Source of the DNA: Dastarcus helophoroides
Lineage: Eukaryota; Arthropoda; Insecta; Coleoptera; Bothrideridae
Direction of reading: 5' to 3'
Assembly: GCA_028583605.1 (NCBI GenBank)
Contig: CM053327.1
Coordinates: 26,771,629 to 26,835,628, forward strand
DNA length: 64,000 nucleotides
Shown here: piece by piece, positions 34,384 to 44,700 of the stretch
Layout of the letters: every line of letters begins with the position of its first letter
Position numbering within the stretch: the first letter of the stretch is position 1
The notes under the pieces: model-generated
Databases searched by the model: none
The model's input: only the letters and a program-made list of their open reading frames with translations
Told to the model about the DNA's origin: nothing
Program-made: the position numbers and the translations under genes

Positions 34384-34541
34384 ATATTCACAATAAATTA
34401 CTCCGAACTGATTATAAGCGGAAGAAACTCTTCCGTGAATTAAGAGGTGCACGAAAGCGTGGATCAGTCGAAGCTCTTGAGCAAGCTTTCGTATTTATGA
34501 TGGGATATAACAGCTCAATAGGAAGTGCTACAGAATCTTAC

Positions 34542-34804
34542 CTAGTAAAATTTCCACAGCAAACTGCATCCTCTGAAGCCTTGTCATCGTGCTCGGTGTT
34601 GTTGCTGCCGCTGTTGCTGGTCCCAGTGCCGTAGCTCTTATTGATATTGTTGATGTGTTTTGGATAGTGTTTTTTGGATCTATTGGCATTTTGGCAATTC
34701 TTATGGTTTAGATAAGTTTTCGATTTAGATGTCCGAAAGGAATTGCTTCTAGGACGCGCTTTGATTCTGCCATTATCGGCCGCGGGCACAACAACACTCT
34801 CCAT
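34542..34804 (-). CDS. Probable first coding exon of an unidentified host gene
   Basis: On the minus strand an ATG (34804-34802), preceded by TTTTTTCCAAATTGAG, opens 87 codons plus two bases. The frame starts MESVVVPAADNGRIKARPRS, has KNCQNANRSKKHYPKHIN and a Gly/Ser/Asn-rich stretch GTGTSNSGSNN, and ends EDAVCCGNFT. It ends at ACTAG|GTAAGA, a near-consensus 5' splice site (intron from 34541 downwards). Composition is balanced and GC is about 45%, unlike nearly everything else in the window. It is basic and low-complexity, as is common for N-termini of regulatory or RNA-binding proteins, but no family was recognised. An alternative start lies 11 codons upstream in an AT-rich run. Later exons are not visible here. 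Confidence 0.5.
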
Positions 34805-35034
34805 CTCAATTTGGAAAAAATAAATAATAACATACATGAATTTCTAATTCGAACAAAAACAAAACCAAACAACGCGTATTTGACGATAAATTTCGAACAT
34901 TTTCAATATGGTAGACGTTTGATCCAAACACCAACGTAAGTTTAAAAATAAATCCTATTCGAATTTGTTGGTTTAGGCACCAACACGGCGTGCGACGATA
35001 AAGTTTTCGATTTCATATTTCTTCCTGGTTCCGT

Positions 35035-35080
35035 CCTTACCGCGACCGTTGTTTACACTGTTGCATTTTTGTTTATTTTG
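35035..35080 (-). promoter_or_regulatory. Possible 5' leader with splice donor for the minus-strand gene
   Basis: On the minus strand GCAACAGTGTAAACAACGGT is followed by CGCG|GTAAGG (donor at 35040-35035). A spliced non-coding leader could join to the acceptor-like TTTTTTCCAAATTGAG before the ATG at 34804. This model rests on two weak-to-moderate splice matches. Confidence 0.2.
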
Positions 35081-35351
35081 AATGCGATCACACGTGCCAT
35101 GGTGTCACTGCATCGAGATCGAGACCATTCCCGTCAGATAAGAAATTAGCGCAATATGCGATGTACCACGAGGATTCGGTTAGGAGCGAACGTACACATA
35201 CACACACACTTTACAATCTCTTGGCTTTTTGCTTTGAAACGATCGACGCACGTCTCGGTTCAGCCTACCAGCCGCTCTCCGTCTCTTTCTATCTGAATGG
35301 AAGCAAAATACCACGATCGCGCACCAAACAGCTGGTGTATCGGCCAAGTTC

Positions 35352-35385
35352 TATTATAAAAGCTTACGTCATTCAGTCGCAGTCG
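35352..35385 (+). promoter_or_regulatory. Core-promoter-like sequence, plus strand
   Basis: TATTATAAAAGC (TATA word at 35355) is followed by TCAGTC at 35373 (20 bases, short spacing) and GCAGTC at 35379 (about 26 bases, normal spacing). The surrounding 35040-35530 stretch is close to 50% GC and rich in CpG, in contrast to the window. It faces away from the minus-strand exon, so the two may form a divergent promoter. The first ATG after the start (35514) opens only an 8-codon frame. A 122-codon open frame (35161-35529) crosses the promoter and is probably fortuitous. Confidence 0.4.
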
Positions 35386-35575
35386 TCGAGTTGGGGTACG
35401 GACAACGAACAGCGACCACGTTTCGAAAGTTTCACCTTAGCGCCGCAGCCGCAACTAGTTCGTTTTTTACCGCGGGAAATTCTTCGCCTTGTGCCGGCCC
35501 AAGAGAACGAACAATGGAGAATGTTATAAATAATGATTAAAACTTTAAATTGCTTTGATAATTTCGCATCGCCGC

Positions 35576-35640
35576 TGAGGGACCATCCATAAATTAAGTC
35601 ACACGAATTTCATGACTTTTTGGATCCCCAAATAAAATGC
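35576..35640. repeat. MITE-like terminus
   Basis: GAGGGACCATCCATAAATTA then AGTCACACGAATTTCATGAC resembles the widespread end sequence GGGACCATCCATAAATTACG of insect short inverted-repeat elements. The partner end was not found. Confidence 0.4.
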
Positions 35641-35799
35641 TTCAGGAAAGCTTCAGACAAAACTTTTATCAAAGATGCAGCTTCTCTGAAATTCTAGATA
35701 AAACCTATTTTGGACAATTACCAATTTACTCAGTTTGCAGAGTTTTATTATATTTTGAAATATTTACTTCAATTTGACATAATTTTGTAAAAAAAAACA

Positions 35800-37545
35800 A
35801 ATCAAACTTTATCAATTATAAAGTCAAAATGTCAAAAAAGACAAATTTTGAGAATAAAACGAAATTTTGAGGAAAAAAACAGATTTGAAAAACACCTCGA
35901 AATTTCAAGGAAAAGTTCGAACTATAAAAAACGCGAAAATTCCCAGAGAAAGTAAAATTTTCAGAAAAGTCGAAAATGAATCAAGTCGAAATTTTGAAAA
36001 AAAAAATGAATTCTGAGAATAAATTGAAATTTCGAAAAAGGTTTAGGAAAACAAAGGAATTGTGACAAAAAAGGCGTATTTCAAGAAAAAAATTCAAAAT
36101 TTCCAGAAGTATCAAATTTGAGATGAAACTTCCCCATACTAACTCAAATTTTAGAAAAAAAAACAAATTGAATTTTATCAATTATAACGTCAAAATATCG
36201 AAAAAGAGGCACATTTTGAGAATTAAAGGAAATTTCGAGAAACAACAGATTTAAAAAACACCTCGAAATTTCAAGGAAAAGGTCGAACTATAAAAAAGGC
36301 GAAAATTCTCAAAGAAAGTCAAATTTTCAGAAAAGTCGAAAATGAATCAAGTCGAAATTCTGAAAAAAAGGAATTCGGAGAATAAATTGAAATTTCGAAA
36401 AAGGTTTAAGGAAACAAAGGAATTGTGACAAAAAAGGCATATTTCAAGAAAAAATTTCCAGAAGTATCAAAAAATTTGAAATGAAACTTCCCCATACTAA
36501 CTCAAATTTTAGAAAAAAAAAACAAATCGAATTATATTAATTGTAACGTCAAAATATCGAAAAAAAGACAAATTTTGAGAATAAAACGAAATGTCAAGAA
36601 AAAAAACCAGATTCGAAAAACACCTCGAAACTTCGAGGAAAAGATCGAACTATAAAAAACGCGAAAATTCCCAGAGAAAGTCAAATTTTTAGAAAAGTCG
36701 AAAATGAATCAAGTCGAAATTCTGAAAAAAAAAGGAATTCTGCGAATAAATTGAAAAAAGTTTAAGAAAACAAAAGAGTTGTGACAAAAAAGGCGTATTT
36801 CAAGAAAAAAATTGAAATTTTCCAGAACTATCGAATTTGAGATGAAACTTCCCCATAGTAACTCAAATTTTAGAAAAAAAAACAAATCGAATTTTATCAA
36901 TTATAACGTCAAAATATCGAAAAAGAGGCAAATTTTGAGAATAAAAGAAAATTTCGAGAAAAAAATAGATTTGAAAAACATCTCGAAATTTCGAGGAAAA
37001 GGTCGAAATTTTTTTTGACAAATGACCAATCAAATGTTCTATAATTAAACAGTTAAACGTGCTTAAAATTGAAAAAATGTACAACCGCAACCATAGACTA
37101 GTTTTGGCCTTCCTTGGCCTCATCAGCCTGGTACGTGAACTTTGCAATTGCAGTCTAGTTTTCATTAGATTCTAATTAAATTAGATTTCAATTGCATCGT
37201 AATAAACTTGTATATATTCGTATATACAAGGCTTATTATCTCAGCAAAGGTCGAACTATAAAAAAGGCGAAAATTCCCAGAGAAAGTCAAATTTTTGGAA
37301 AAGTCGAAAATGAATCAAGTCGAAACTCTGAAAAAAAGGAATTCTGAGAATAAATTGAAATTTCGAAAAAGGTTTAAGAAAACAAAGAAATTGTGACAAT
37401 TTGAAGAAAAAAAATTGAATTTTTCTAGAAGTATTGAATTTGAGATGAAACTTCCCCATCGTAACTCAAATTTTAGAAAAAAAAAACGAATCGAAAAAAG
37501 GCAAATTTAGAGAAGAAAACGAAATTTCGAGAAAAAAAAACAAAT
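35800..37545 (+). repeat. About 4.5 higher-order units of ~358 bp
   Basis: The marker GATGAAACTTCCCCAT has its CTTCCCC at about 36129, 36487, 36849 and 37449. Spacings are 358, 362 and 600 bp; the last becomes about 352 when the 248-bp insertion plus target duplication at 37008 is removed. Each unit also holds TTATCAATTATAACGTC, CACCTCGAAATTTC and GAACTATAAAAAACGCGAAA. Confidence 0.85.
37008..37245 (-). mobile_element. 238-bp retroposon-like insertion with 10-bp target duplication
   Basis: Flanked by AAAGGTCGAA at 36998-37007 and 37246-37255; sibling 358-bp units have the uninterrupted form. On the minus strand it starts GCTGAGATAATAAGCC, has a hairpin CTTGTATATA/TATATACAAG, and ends in GTCAAAAAAAAT. 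It contains CTGATGA (37126-37120), stem GGCC/GGCC with loop AAGGAA (37119-37106), then AAAAC, where a hammerhead core would have GAAAC. The single G to A change is at a CpG and fits decay. There are no open frames. Short Penelope-like element or SINE; the former is favoured by the ribozyme-like motif. Confidence 0.75.
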
Positions 37546-38509
37546 TTGAACAACACCTCGAAATTTCGAGGAAAAGGTCGAGTTTTAAAAAAGGCGAAAA
37601 TTCCCAGAGTTAATTTTCAGAAAAGCCGAAATTTGGGAATCAAATCGAAATTTCTAAAAATAAGGTATTCTGAGAATAAATCAAAATTTCGACAAAAAGA
37701 CCAAACAAAAAGTAGAAATTTGAGAGAAATAGCAGAATTTTGAGAAAAAAAAAGATGAATTAGGGAAAATAGCTTGACATTTTGAGAAAAGGCCAAATTA
37801 AAAAAAAAACAAATGTTCCAGAGAAAATTAATTTGAAAAATAAAAGTTTTTGTAAATGTGTCAAAGTTCCAAAAAAGTTAAATTTTGAGAATAGCTCAAA
37901 ATTTCGAGACAATCAAATTTTAAGAAAATTAAGTGAAATCCGGTATACACAATCGAACTTTCACGAAAAGTACGAAGTTTAAATGTGCAGAAATATAAGA
38001 CATTGAATTTTGACATAAAAATTTTGACATAGAATTTGAGAAACCAAATTTCCAGGAAGTTGAATTTTTAGAAAAAAAAGGAATTTAAAAAGAAAGTCAA
38101 ATCAATGACAAAATGTCGAGAAAAAGATTAAAATTCGAATCGAAATGAAAAAAAGGCACATTTTTAAGACAAAGTCGATCTTTAAAAAAAAATCTAAATC
38201 TTATTTATTAAAACATTTAAATCTGAAGAAAGAAGCAAATTTTTCGAAACTTGCAGAGAGTAAAATTTATAAAAAAACAAATGTCCAGAAAAAGCAAAAT
38301 TTTGGAAAAAATGGCGTAATTTAGAAAGATGTGAATAATTCTGAAGAAAATGTATAATTTGAAAAAAATCGTGTTTTCAGAAAAAGCCAAATTTTGAGCA
38401 AAAAGTCAAACTTTGAGAATAATGGCAATTAGGAAAACGAATTAAAAAAAATCAAAATTGGAGAGAAAAAGTGAAAATTTTGAGAAAAATATTAGTTTTG
38501 CAATAAGAG

Positions 38510-39580
38510 CCCTTTATTTCAAATCCAATAATTTTCTCGAAATTTCCACAAATATAATATTTTCTAAATTTAGACTTTTTTTTGTTGAAAATGTCGACTT
38601 TATTGAAATTTTAACCTTTCGACTTTTTTAAAAATATTTTCACATTATTTTAAATTTTGAACGATTGCAGTCAACCTTTTCAAAATCGTTCCTGTTTTTG
38701 TAAATTCTGACTGACTGAAAACGTCGACCATTTTAAAAAATTTGACTTTTTAGAAAAAAATTCAGACTTCTTTAAGGAATTCCGCTTTTTTGAATATTTC
38801 GAATTTAAAATAAAACGAACGTGTTTGTAAATTTTTTATTGAAAATTTCGACTTTCTTTGAAATGTCGACATTTAAAATTTGCCTCTTTTCAAAATATTC
38901 TTCAAAATTCTTATTTTTTTTTTCTCAAAATTTTGCTTATTTTGGCAAATTCTATACTTATCCTAAAATTTCCGGATTTTTGCAAATTTTTGACTGTTTT
39001 TGAAACTTTTATTTTACTTAATCCGAAAATGTCAACTCAAAATTTTGACTTTTTCTCGAAGTTTTTAGTTTAATTTAAAAAAAATCGAATTCTTTTCTAA
39101 GTTTTGTTCTTGGTCTTGGAAATTCGACTTTTTTGTAGCTTTTGACAAATTTTTGATTTTTTTCAATGAAAATTTCAAAAGGTGAACTTTTTTAAAAAGA
39201 ATTTTGCTTTTTCTCGAAATGACGACTTTTTGACTTTATTTTCATCCTTATCTACAGAATTCGATTTTTTTGAAAATAACGACTTTTGTTTGAAATTTAG
39301 ATATTTTGAAAAGTTTGACTTTTTGAAATTTCAACTTTTAAAAATTTCCATTATTTCTAAATTTTGACTTTTTTGTGCACAAATTTCGATTTCAAATCGC
39401 CTTTTTATTGAAATTTTGACCCTTTATAAATGATGATCTATGAAAAAATTTCGACATTTCAAAATTTTCACTTTTCTCAAGTTCCCATTTTTATCAACAT
39501 TTCGACTATTTTTCAAAATTTTGGCTCTAAATTTTCTACCTTTTCCCGAGATTTTGACCTTTTTGTAAATTTAACGTTAG
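38510..39580 (-). repeat. Degenerate block 6 (minus polarity)
   Basis: T-rich counterpart of block 5, with TTTTTGAAATTTCGACTTT, AAAATTTTGAC and TTTCTCAAAATTTTG words. It abuts block 5 head to head, separated by about 30 bases (GCAATAAGAGCCCTTTATTT). Confidence 0.85.
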
Positions 39581-39589
39581 TCGACATTT

Positions 39590-40640
39590 TACATAGACAT
39601 CTAGGTCATCTGATCCGGGAGGGCTTTAGCCCCCCTGCTCCTTTTGATTTAGGAATAAAGATAATATCGGTTAAACATAAAAAAAGTCTTCTTTTTAAAC
39701 AATATTTTTGGAGGTAATAAAAATTACTTTTTTAAGTTACCATTAATTTGTTAGCGTCATTATTCCGTTGGCCAAAAAGAAAGTTTTTATTTTGTTTAAT
39801 ATTGCCGTTTCTTAGCCAAATATTTTTTGCCGATCAAAAAAAACATGGTCTTAGTTTCTACTATTCGTACTTGAACCCAACATGTTTTATCGACCATGAA
39901 GAAAAGGGCTTTAATATTGTATTTTTGTGCTTCATCGCCAAAAGTTTTTTGTACTTTGATCAAAACATCTTTTGACGACAAAAAAAAAAAGAAGGAAAGG
40001 TCCTTACTTTTATATTTTCGTATTTCAGCGCCAAAATTTTTTTGTTGACCAAATAGGGCTCCTCAAATTTATGTAAGACCTCATTTCTCTATTGGGGGAA
40101 GAAGCTAAGTTCAGCTTTTGGAGGAGCTAAGCCTTCACCTTGTTGACAAAAAAAAGAAAAGTCCTCACTTTTATATTTTCGTATTTCAGCGTCAAAAATT
40201 TGTTGTTGACCAAAGAGTGTTCCTCAAATTTATATAAGACAACATTTATCTATTGAAGAAAGTCCAGGTAAGTCCAGCTTTTGGGGGAGCTAAGCCTTCA
40301 CCTTGTCGACAAAACAAAAAAGAAGGAAGGTCCTCACTTTTATATTTTCGTATTTCAGCCTCAACAATTTGTTGTTAACCAAATAGTTCTCCTCAAATTT
40401 ATGTAAGACCACATTTCTCTATTGGGGAAAGGACCTCCAGCTTTTAAGGGAGATAAGCCTTCACCTCGTCGACAAAAAAAAGAAGCAAAAATCCTCACTT
40501 TTATATTTTTTTTTTCAGCGTCAAAGATTTTTTGTTCACCAAATAGTGCTCCTCAAATTTATAAAGACCACATTTCTCTATTGGGCAAAAAGGGCTAAAT
40601 CCAGCTTTTACGGGAGCTAAGCCATCAGCTAACTTTGTCC
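39590..40640 (+). repeat. ~163-bp tandem repeat, four clear units and older remnants
   Basis: TCCTCACTTTTATATTTTCG or variants occur at about 40001, 40162, 40331 and 40492. Each unit continues CGTATTTCAGCGTCAAAA, TTTGTTGTTGACCAAATAG, CTCCTCAAATTTATGTAAGA, CTCTATTGGGG and GGAGCTAAGCCTTCACCTTG. Weaker related segments (GCCAAATATTTTTTGCCGAT and GCCAAAAGTTTTTTGTAC) precede at 39.8-39.98 kb. The GC-rich scrap CGGGAGGGCTTTAGCCCCCC lies at 39619. Confidence 0.8.
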
Positions 40641-42090
40641 ATGATATTTCAAAAGTTTAATTTTTTTTCAAATTTTAGGTTTTATTAAATTTCGACAATT
40701 GTCAAAATTATGAGTTTTTTGAAAATTTAGATGAAGAATTTTGACTTTTTTTGTATATTCTGGCTTTGTCGAAATTAATTTTAGCAATTGTTGACTTCCA
40801 AAAATTCTATTTCTTTTAATTTTGACTTTTTTGTGCCCCATAATCTTTTTTGGGAATATCGGTTTTTTTTGAAAATTTCGATTCTTTCAGAATTGCAACT
40901 CTTTCAAAATTTTGGCCAATTTAAAAAATTTCGATTTTTCATTAAAATTTCGACTTTTTAAAAGTATGATTTATATTGAGGGTGGAAATCCTTTTTTCTG
41001 TTCGACATTTTGACTTCCTTTGAAAAATATTAATTTTTTGAAAATTTCAAATTTTGATATCTTTCTCAAAATTGCTAATTTAAACTCGCAGAAATTAAAA
41101 ATTCAAATTTGGAGTATTGATACGAATTGAAATGTTCGACTCATAACAAAAAAGTTAAAATTCCACGATTACCTCGTATTTTGAAATTTCGATTTTCAAC
41201 TCGAAATCGACTTATTAACTTTATCAATTAAAATGCAAACTTCAAGAGAAATGGTGAGAAGTTCAAACAAAAAATGCAATTGTAACTTCTGATTTCTAAG
41301 TTTCAAAAAAAAGGGTTCAAACTTCTACTTTAAAGTCAATATCTTAGGTTTAGGACATTTCCAATGTTCACTAAAATTTGTCAGCAATTAATGTCAATCA
41401 ATTTAGATGTTAAAAAAAATTTTAGCTGAAATTGGCTTCATGAAAAAGACCATTTTGGATTTAGAATAAAAGTTTCAAAAAAAATGAAACGTTTGTGTTG
41501 AAAAAAACATAAAAATAAACATTTTTACATTTAGTAACAAAAAATCTGAAAAAAACCTTACGATTGCTAAAGTCGAAATCTTTAGAAAAAAAGTCGAAAT
41601 AAGTTGAACCAAAACTTTAGATTAAATATCAAAAATTGGAAGTTTAAATTGGGAATTTTTTGAAGAGCTTTACCACTTCATGTTTCCCTTCAAAAATTTC
41701 ACCATTTAGTCAAAAATTTGACTCTAAGCTATAATTTTGACATTTCTTAATTAAAATTTTGACTTTGAAATAGCAAGACATCAACCGAAATTGTGAGAAA
41801 AAAAGTCCCTATTTTAACATCGACTTTTGAAAAAAATATAAAGAATTATATGTACCCGAAAAAGATTCAGAAAGTTTCGAAATTTTAAGAGAAACTCAGC
41901 ATGAAAAAAAATCAGTTTTAAGACCGGTCGAAATTTAAAATTTAAACTCGGGATATCGAGGCAAAATTTTGAGATCAAACTCGAAATTCTAAGGAAAAAA
42001 AATTAAACAATCTCAGAAAGAAAAGACATTTTGACTTCTAACCTCAAAACGTGGTAAAAACGTGCAGAAGAAAAAACAAGTTTTGGGATA
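40640..42090. repeat. Degenerate block 7 (minus, then plus polarity)
   Basis: T-rich minus-type words to about 41.05 kb, then weakly plus-type words (AAAAAGTCGAAATAAGTTG, TTTCGAAATTTTAAGAG). This block is more diverged than the others, with many unit words barely recognisable. Confidence 0.6.
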
Positions 42091-42099
42091 GTTAAAAAA

Positions 42100-42640
42100 T
42101 ATGTAAGTGGGTCACGAAAGGGAAGCATAAAAATTATGGAACCATGATAAAAAAATTAGGGAAACGCAGGTATAACGCAAAGGCATCTATCTGTCTACGC
42201 AGAAAGGACTTGATTCCTCGTCCTTTAATGCATTTCATTCGTCGTAGACGTAGGAGACTGCAGGAGCGTGAAATTCAGAACACGTTTGAGCAATAAATTT
42301 ATTACGTTGGCCATTAATGTAATTGTTAATAGGACGTAGTATAAAATCAAGATTATTGTTGTGGGAAAATATTTGCAACAGTTGATAAAATTGGCATTAA
42401 AACACATTACACTTAAAATGAGTCTTTGATGGTCATTAGGTTTATGTTAAAATACGTAGATCGTAAATTATTGGAGAAAAAAACAGGAGAAACATAATAT
42501 TTAGAGAATTTTGAAACAAACTAAGCCGAGATAACAAACACGATGAATAAATTCTTAGCGATTGTGTCGCTACCCTTATAAATCCTTTCAAACGGACAGA
42601 AATTTCGCTTTTGGTTTTGGATTCGGCTAGTTTCGGCCAA
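42100..42640. other. Normal-complexity sequence, no gene recognised
   Basis: About 500 bp of sequence that is neither degenerate repeat nor recognised transposon (for example GCATCTATCTGTCTACGCAG). Only a 60-codon Leu/Asn-rich minus frame is open. Confidence 0.35.
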
Positions 42641-43095
42641 AAAACCTGGTTTCGTCCGCAATTTGGGTTTTTTTTTAATTTCGTCTCAAAATTTCACATT
42701 TTTGGCAAATCCTATTGTTTTTAAATCCGATTATTTTAAAACATTTCAATTCTTTTTGAAAACTTAAATTTTTTGAATTTTCGACTTTTGAAAACATTGG
42801 AATCTTTGATTTTTGAAAGTCGACTTCTTTTTAAAATTTCCGGTTTTTGCTTAAAATTTCGACTTTCCGAAAATGACGATTTTATTTAGAAATCTTTCGA
42901 CTTTATATTTTGAAAATTTGGAATTTCCAATTTTCCATTTATTCCAATTATTATTCTAATTTTTTCCAAATTTTGATTTTTTTGGAATTTTTTGGAATTG
43001 TTCATACAACATTTTGACCTTTTACAAGGTTAGATTCGAAAAAAATCTGACCTCGAAAAAGGTCAAAATATTGTGTGACAAGAGGTTCGATTTTT
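42640..43095 (-). repeat. Degenerate block 8 (minus polarity), left part
   Basis: TTTTAAAATTTCCGG, AAAATTTCGACTTTCC and similar words. It ends in an inverted pair, GACCTTTTACAAGGTTAGAT and CTGACCTCGAAAAAGGTC, next to a LINE fragment. Confidence 0.65.
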
Positions 43096-43117
43096 TAAAA
43101 ATCTGACCTTCTTCACT

Positions 43118-43430
43118 TCAGGTTTTAGGCATTATTGCCTGTTGCAATACCTATCTTTTTCTTGGCCTACCGATGCTTCTTCTTCCAATACATCTATAAA
43201 CTCTTGCTTTGGCAGGCAACCTTTTTTCATTCATTCGTTAGAGATGTTCTTTCCACTTAATTTTATTTTCTGTTATTTTATCGTTTATATCAAAGATGTT
43301 TAACTCTGTTGTTATATCTCTATTTCTTATTCTATCTAGTTTTGTTCAACCTCCCATTTTCCTAAGAAGTTTCATCTCTTGTACTTGTATTTTCTTTTTT
43401 TTTTGTCGTTGTCCATGTTTCCCTACCGAT
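43118..43430 (-). pseudogene. Non-LTR retrotransposon ORF2 C-terminal fragment
   Basis: Reading the minus strand: ETWTTTKKK, a one-base frameshift in a poly-A run, then IQVQEMKLLRKMGG, stop, TKLDRIRNRDITTELNIFD, INDKITENKIKWKEHL, stop, RMNEKRLPAKARVYRCIGRR, SIGRPRKR, stop, VLQQAIMPKT and stop (43120-43118). The order GSETWTL..., RD.IRN..I..EL, W..HL.RM and IGRRS.GRPRKRW is the usual C-terminal tail of insect RTE/R4-like reverse transcriptases. Three premature stops (one at the GRPRKRW Trp) and a frameshift mark it as dead. No catalytic motif is included. It lies between two parts of a degenerate block. Confidence 0.75.
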
Positions 43431-43489
43431 CTGATTATGTTGAAATATTGTTTTTTTAAAGCCTCAACCGTTCTCCAAAATATTCCCTT

Positions 43490-44700
43490 TGTTTTACATT
43501 TCAACCTTTTCAAACTTTTGATTATTTCCTCAAAGTGTTTCGTTTTTTTTTAATATTTCGACTTTTTATCAAAAGTTTCGCCTTTATTCATGAAGTTTTG
43601 ACTTTGTTTCGAAATTTCCAATTTTCTCTCGAAGTTTCGACTTTCATGTAGTAAACTGGACTTTTATTTGAAAGATTCAAAAGTTCGGCTTATTTCTAAA
43701 AATTTTTCCTTTTTTGAAAATTTCGATTTTTAAAATTTCGAACTTTTTTCGGAATTTTCACTTGTTTAAAAAATTTCTACTTGTTACAATCAAATTTCGA
43801 ATTTATCTGAAAGTTATGACTGTTTTTGGATTTTAAACTTCAAAATTTCAACTTTATGTGAAAACTTCAAATTTTTTAAAGTTTTTTAAAAATGTTGACC
43901 TTTTCCTCAAAACATCGAATATTTGTAACTTTAAATTTTTTAAAAATTTGCCTATTCCCAAAACCGTTATTTATTTATTATTATTATATTGAAGAATCTG
44001 ATGTTCTAAATGTCGAATTTTTAAAATTTTGAACGAACTCTATAAAACAAATTCGAGATTTAACTAAATTTCGATTTTAAAAAGAAGTATTTTCAAGTTT
44101 AAAATGAAAAGGTTTAAAAGAGGTCGAAATTTAGAAGAATTTTCGAATTTAAAATATGAATAGAAATTTAAAAAAAGGCACAAAGCAAAATTTTACTTTT
44201 GATTTAAAAATTTTTACAAAACTGTTTCTCGAAATTTTGAATTCAAAGATAAAAGGGAATGATTGAAATACAAACCTTGTCTCCTGAATCCAAGAAAGAT
44301 TAAAAACCACAACAATGGTTGCTTTAACGCGTTTCGATAGCCAAGCTATCATCTTTAGAAAGTTACTTAGTATCTCTCAAACCTTGTCCCCTGAAACCAA
44401 GAAAGATTAAAAAATACAACAAGAGTATCTTTCTGAAGATGATAGCTTTGCTATCGCGTTAGAGCAACCTTTGTTCTATTTTTTAATCTTTGGTTTCAGG
44501 GGACAAGATTTGTATTTCAATTTTTGAACATAACCAAGGACCAGTCCGTTGCACCAAAAAAAAAGGGAATGATATCGAAATTTCGAAAAGAATCTTCAGA
44601 ATGACCAAATTTCTTCCACATTTTAAACGAAACATCAGAGTGCCAAATTAAAGCCAAATTCCAAGTTTAAAACTTAAATGTTTAGAAGTTTACACTAAAA
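43490..44700. repeat. Degenerate block 8-9 (minus, flipping to plus near 44.0 kb)
   Basis: Minus-type words (TTTCGACTTTTTATCAAAAG, TTTCGATTTTTAAAATTTCG) run to about 43.97 kb, then plus-type words (AAAGAGGTCGAAATTTAGAA). A family-A insertion splits the plus part at 44264-44560. Confidence 0.7.
44264..44560. mobile_element. Family-A foldback insertion with 13-bp target duplication
   Basis: A 297-bp insert flanked by AAAAGGGAATGAT at 44251-44263 and 44561-44573. It consists of two copies of the family body in opposite orientation. In the left copy (minus strand, about 44331-44357) the motif reads CTAAAGATGATAGCTTGGCT then ATCGAAACGCG, with a perfect 6-bp stem GATAGC/GCTATC around TTG (44336-44350). 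In the right copy (44433-44460) CTGAAGATGATAGCTTTGCT then ATCGCGTT has lost the GAAAC. The right terminus is AACCAAGGACCAGTCCGTTG. Confidence 0.85.

Larger units (their letters stand above)
35740..38490 (+). repeat. Degenerate block 5 (plus polarity)
   Basis: A-rich degenerate repeat with TTTCGAGAAAA, AAAAGTCGAAA and TTTTGAGAATAAA words. Here GAGAA replaces many GAAAA words, so this block has its own flavour. The left 1.8 kb is a 358-bp higher-order array. An insertion of 238 bp lies at 37008. Polarity flips at about 38.5 kb. Confidence 0.85.

Noticed and set aside
34362..34634. 90-codon plus-strand frame with balanced composition
   Set aside because: Overlaps the better-supported minus-strand exon, and a perfect splice donor interrupts it. 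Only the donor site was reported.
35161..35529. 122-codon open frame crossing the putative promoter
   Set aside because: Runs through a TATA/initiator pair, has no recognisable domain, and is likely due to local GC content. It remains possible but is not supported.
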